Source of the DNA: Candidatus Segetimicrobium genomatis
Lineage (GTDB): Bacteria > Sysuimicrobiota > Sysuimicrobiia > Sysuimicrobiales > Segetimicrobiaceae
Length of the DNA: 6,466 nucleotides
Direction of reading: 5' to 3'
Assembly (NCBI GenBank): GCA_005883865.1
Contig: VBAO01000206.1
Coordinates: forward strand, 1-6,466
A program made the position numbers and the translations under genes. A model generated the notes under the pieces. The model was not told where the DNA came from. It ran no database searches and saw only the letters and a list, made by a program, of their open reading frames with translations. Below are positions 5,636-6,466 of this stretch, piece by piece. How positions within the stretch are numbered: the first letter of the stretch is position 1; every line of letters begins with the position of its first letter.

Positions 5636-6466
5636 CTACGCCGGATGCGCCAGCCTGCGCAAGACCTCCAGGGGCAGCGCCTCGACCGTCCCCCGGAGGC
5701 CCGTCATCGTCTCCGCCGCGACGAGCGCGTTGAGGATCGATTCCTCGGTTGCCTCGGCGACCGCCTCGAAGAATGGATCGATGTGCTCGTGCGGGACCAT
5801 TCGAAGCGCGTAGAGGCCCGCGGGCGGAGCCGGCAGCTCGTTGCCGGTCGCGAATGCGAGGAACAGGTCGCCGCTGGTGTTGAACCCGTGGCCCCCGACG
5901 CGCGCGAGTCCCACGGTCGCCCGCCGCGCCAGGCGGGTGCACTGAATCGGAAGGAGGGGGGCATCCGTCCCGATGACGATGATGATCGACCCGTTGGGTT
6001 CCCGCGGCGCCTCCGACCGCGCGAGCGCCCGTCCCACCGGCACGCCGTCGACCCGCAGGTGGATCATCCGCCCGTAGTTCGCCTGCACGAGGACCCCGAC
6101 CGTGTACCGCCCGCTCTCCCCCTCGACGATCCTGGAGGAGGTGCCGATCCCGCCTTTGAATCCGTGGCAGCGCATGCCGGTGCCCCCCCCGACGTTGCCC
6201 TCGGCCACCGGCCCGTCCCCCGCCGCCGCGAGCGCCTCCTCGACGTGCTGGCGCGTAATCGGGAATGCGTCGATGTCATTGAGGTAGCCGTCGAACGTCT
6301 CGGCGACGACCGGCAGGTGAAACCGGTGGCTGTAGCCGTGCTCGATGGCATGCGCGATCAGCGCATCCCGCACGAGGCCGACGGCATACGTGTTCGTGAT
6401 TCCGATCGGCGACCCAAGCATCCCCGACTCGTCGATCCAGGGGATCCCGGTCATCTCGCCGTTGCC
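5636..6466 (-). CDS. P1-family peptidase (DmpA/BapA-like self-processing aminopeptidase), 5' end cut by window edge
   Basis: Members are N-terminal-nucleophile hydrolases of the DmpA fold (MEROPS S58). They cleave themselves into alpha and beta chains and then release N-terminal residues from small peptides, including D-Ala or beta-amino acid substrates. The frame stays open to base 6466, reading GNGE before ATG 6454, which fits the family's GNGEMTG block. ATG 6454 is therefore internal and about 90 residues are missing (inference). Numbered from ATG 6454, conserved parts are ESGMLGSPIGITNTYAVG (9-26), VGGGTGMRCHGFKGGIGTSS (88-107) and VLVQANYG (121-128). The likely self-cleavage point is G155-S156 in NGSIIIVIGTDAPLLP, with Ser156 matching the nucleophile Ser250 of DmpA. 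NTSGDLFLAF (192-201) carries Ser194 and Asp196 as probable helpers. EATEESILNALVAAETMTG (234-252) closes the beta chain. No residue looks lost. Cellular location cannot be judged without the N-terminus. Confidence 0.93.
   Translation of the reverse strand, partial: GNGEMTGIPWIDESGMLGSPIGITNTYAVGLVRDALIAHAIEHGYSHRFHLPVVAETFDGYLNDIDAFPITRQHVEEALAAAGDGPVAEGNVGGGTGMRCHGFKGGIGTSSRIVEGESGRYTVGVLVQANYGRMIHLRVDGVPVGRALARSEAPREPNGSIIIVIGTDAPLLPIQCTRLARRATVGLARVGGHGFNTSGDLFLAFATGNELPAPPAGLYALRMVPHEHIDPFFEAVAEATEESILNALVAAETMTGLRGTVEALPLEVLRRLAHPA

Overview
The window is a high-GC bacterial segment with almost no non-coding DNA. It holds two convergent gene blocks that meet tail to tail at bases 1796-1799. 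The gene order hemE-hemH-hemY is the classic hemEHY arrangement of Gram-positive (monoderm) bacteria such as Bacillus subtilis. The ferrochelatase has an actinobacterial/Firmicute-like look. I therefore place the source in an uncultured or environmental high-GC lineage of the Terrabacteria type (Actinobacteria, Chloroflexi, Firmicutes and relatives); this is inference and the phylum cannot be fixed from the window. I saw no tRNA, rRNA, CRISPR array, insertion sequence or other mobile element.

Plus strand, 1-1799: two inner-membrane permeases of a DppBC/OppBC-type peptide (or nickel/glutathione-class) ABC importer. The first is cut by the left window edge. The second overlaps it by 35 bases. 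No ATPase gene follows on the same strand, because the next gene is convergent; the binding protein and ATPases must lie to the left or elsewhere.

Minus strand, 6466 down to 1796: five tightly packed genes, read right to left. They are a P1-family (DmpA/BapA-like) self-processing peptidase cut by the right edge, a small YdjM/DUF457-like membrane protein, hemE (uroporphyrinogen decarboxylase), hemH (ferrochelatase) and hemY (protoporphyrinogen/coproporphyrinogen oxidase). Junctions are 3, 7 and 1 bases, then a 1-base overlap, so one polycistronic transcript is likely. HemE makes coproporphyrinogen III. In monoderm bacteria HemY (CgoX) oxidises this to coproporphyrin III and HemH (CpfC) inserts iron. 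The last enzyme of that branch (HemQ/ChdC) is not in the window.

The main anomaly is hemY. Its family signatures lie in three successive reading frames. At each of the two frame changes a conserved stretch of roughly 15-20 residues also appears to be absent: the strand pair before the PAP-A-A segment, and the FAD-binding GN-Y-G-G part just before PDCIHSGE. This is either real gene decay or a sequencing/assembly fault. I see no convincing previously undescribed system here; the disrupted hemY, the stop-over-stop convergent junction and the peptidase/membrane-protein/heme operon are the points worth checking.
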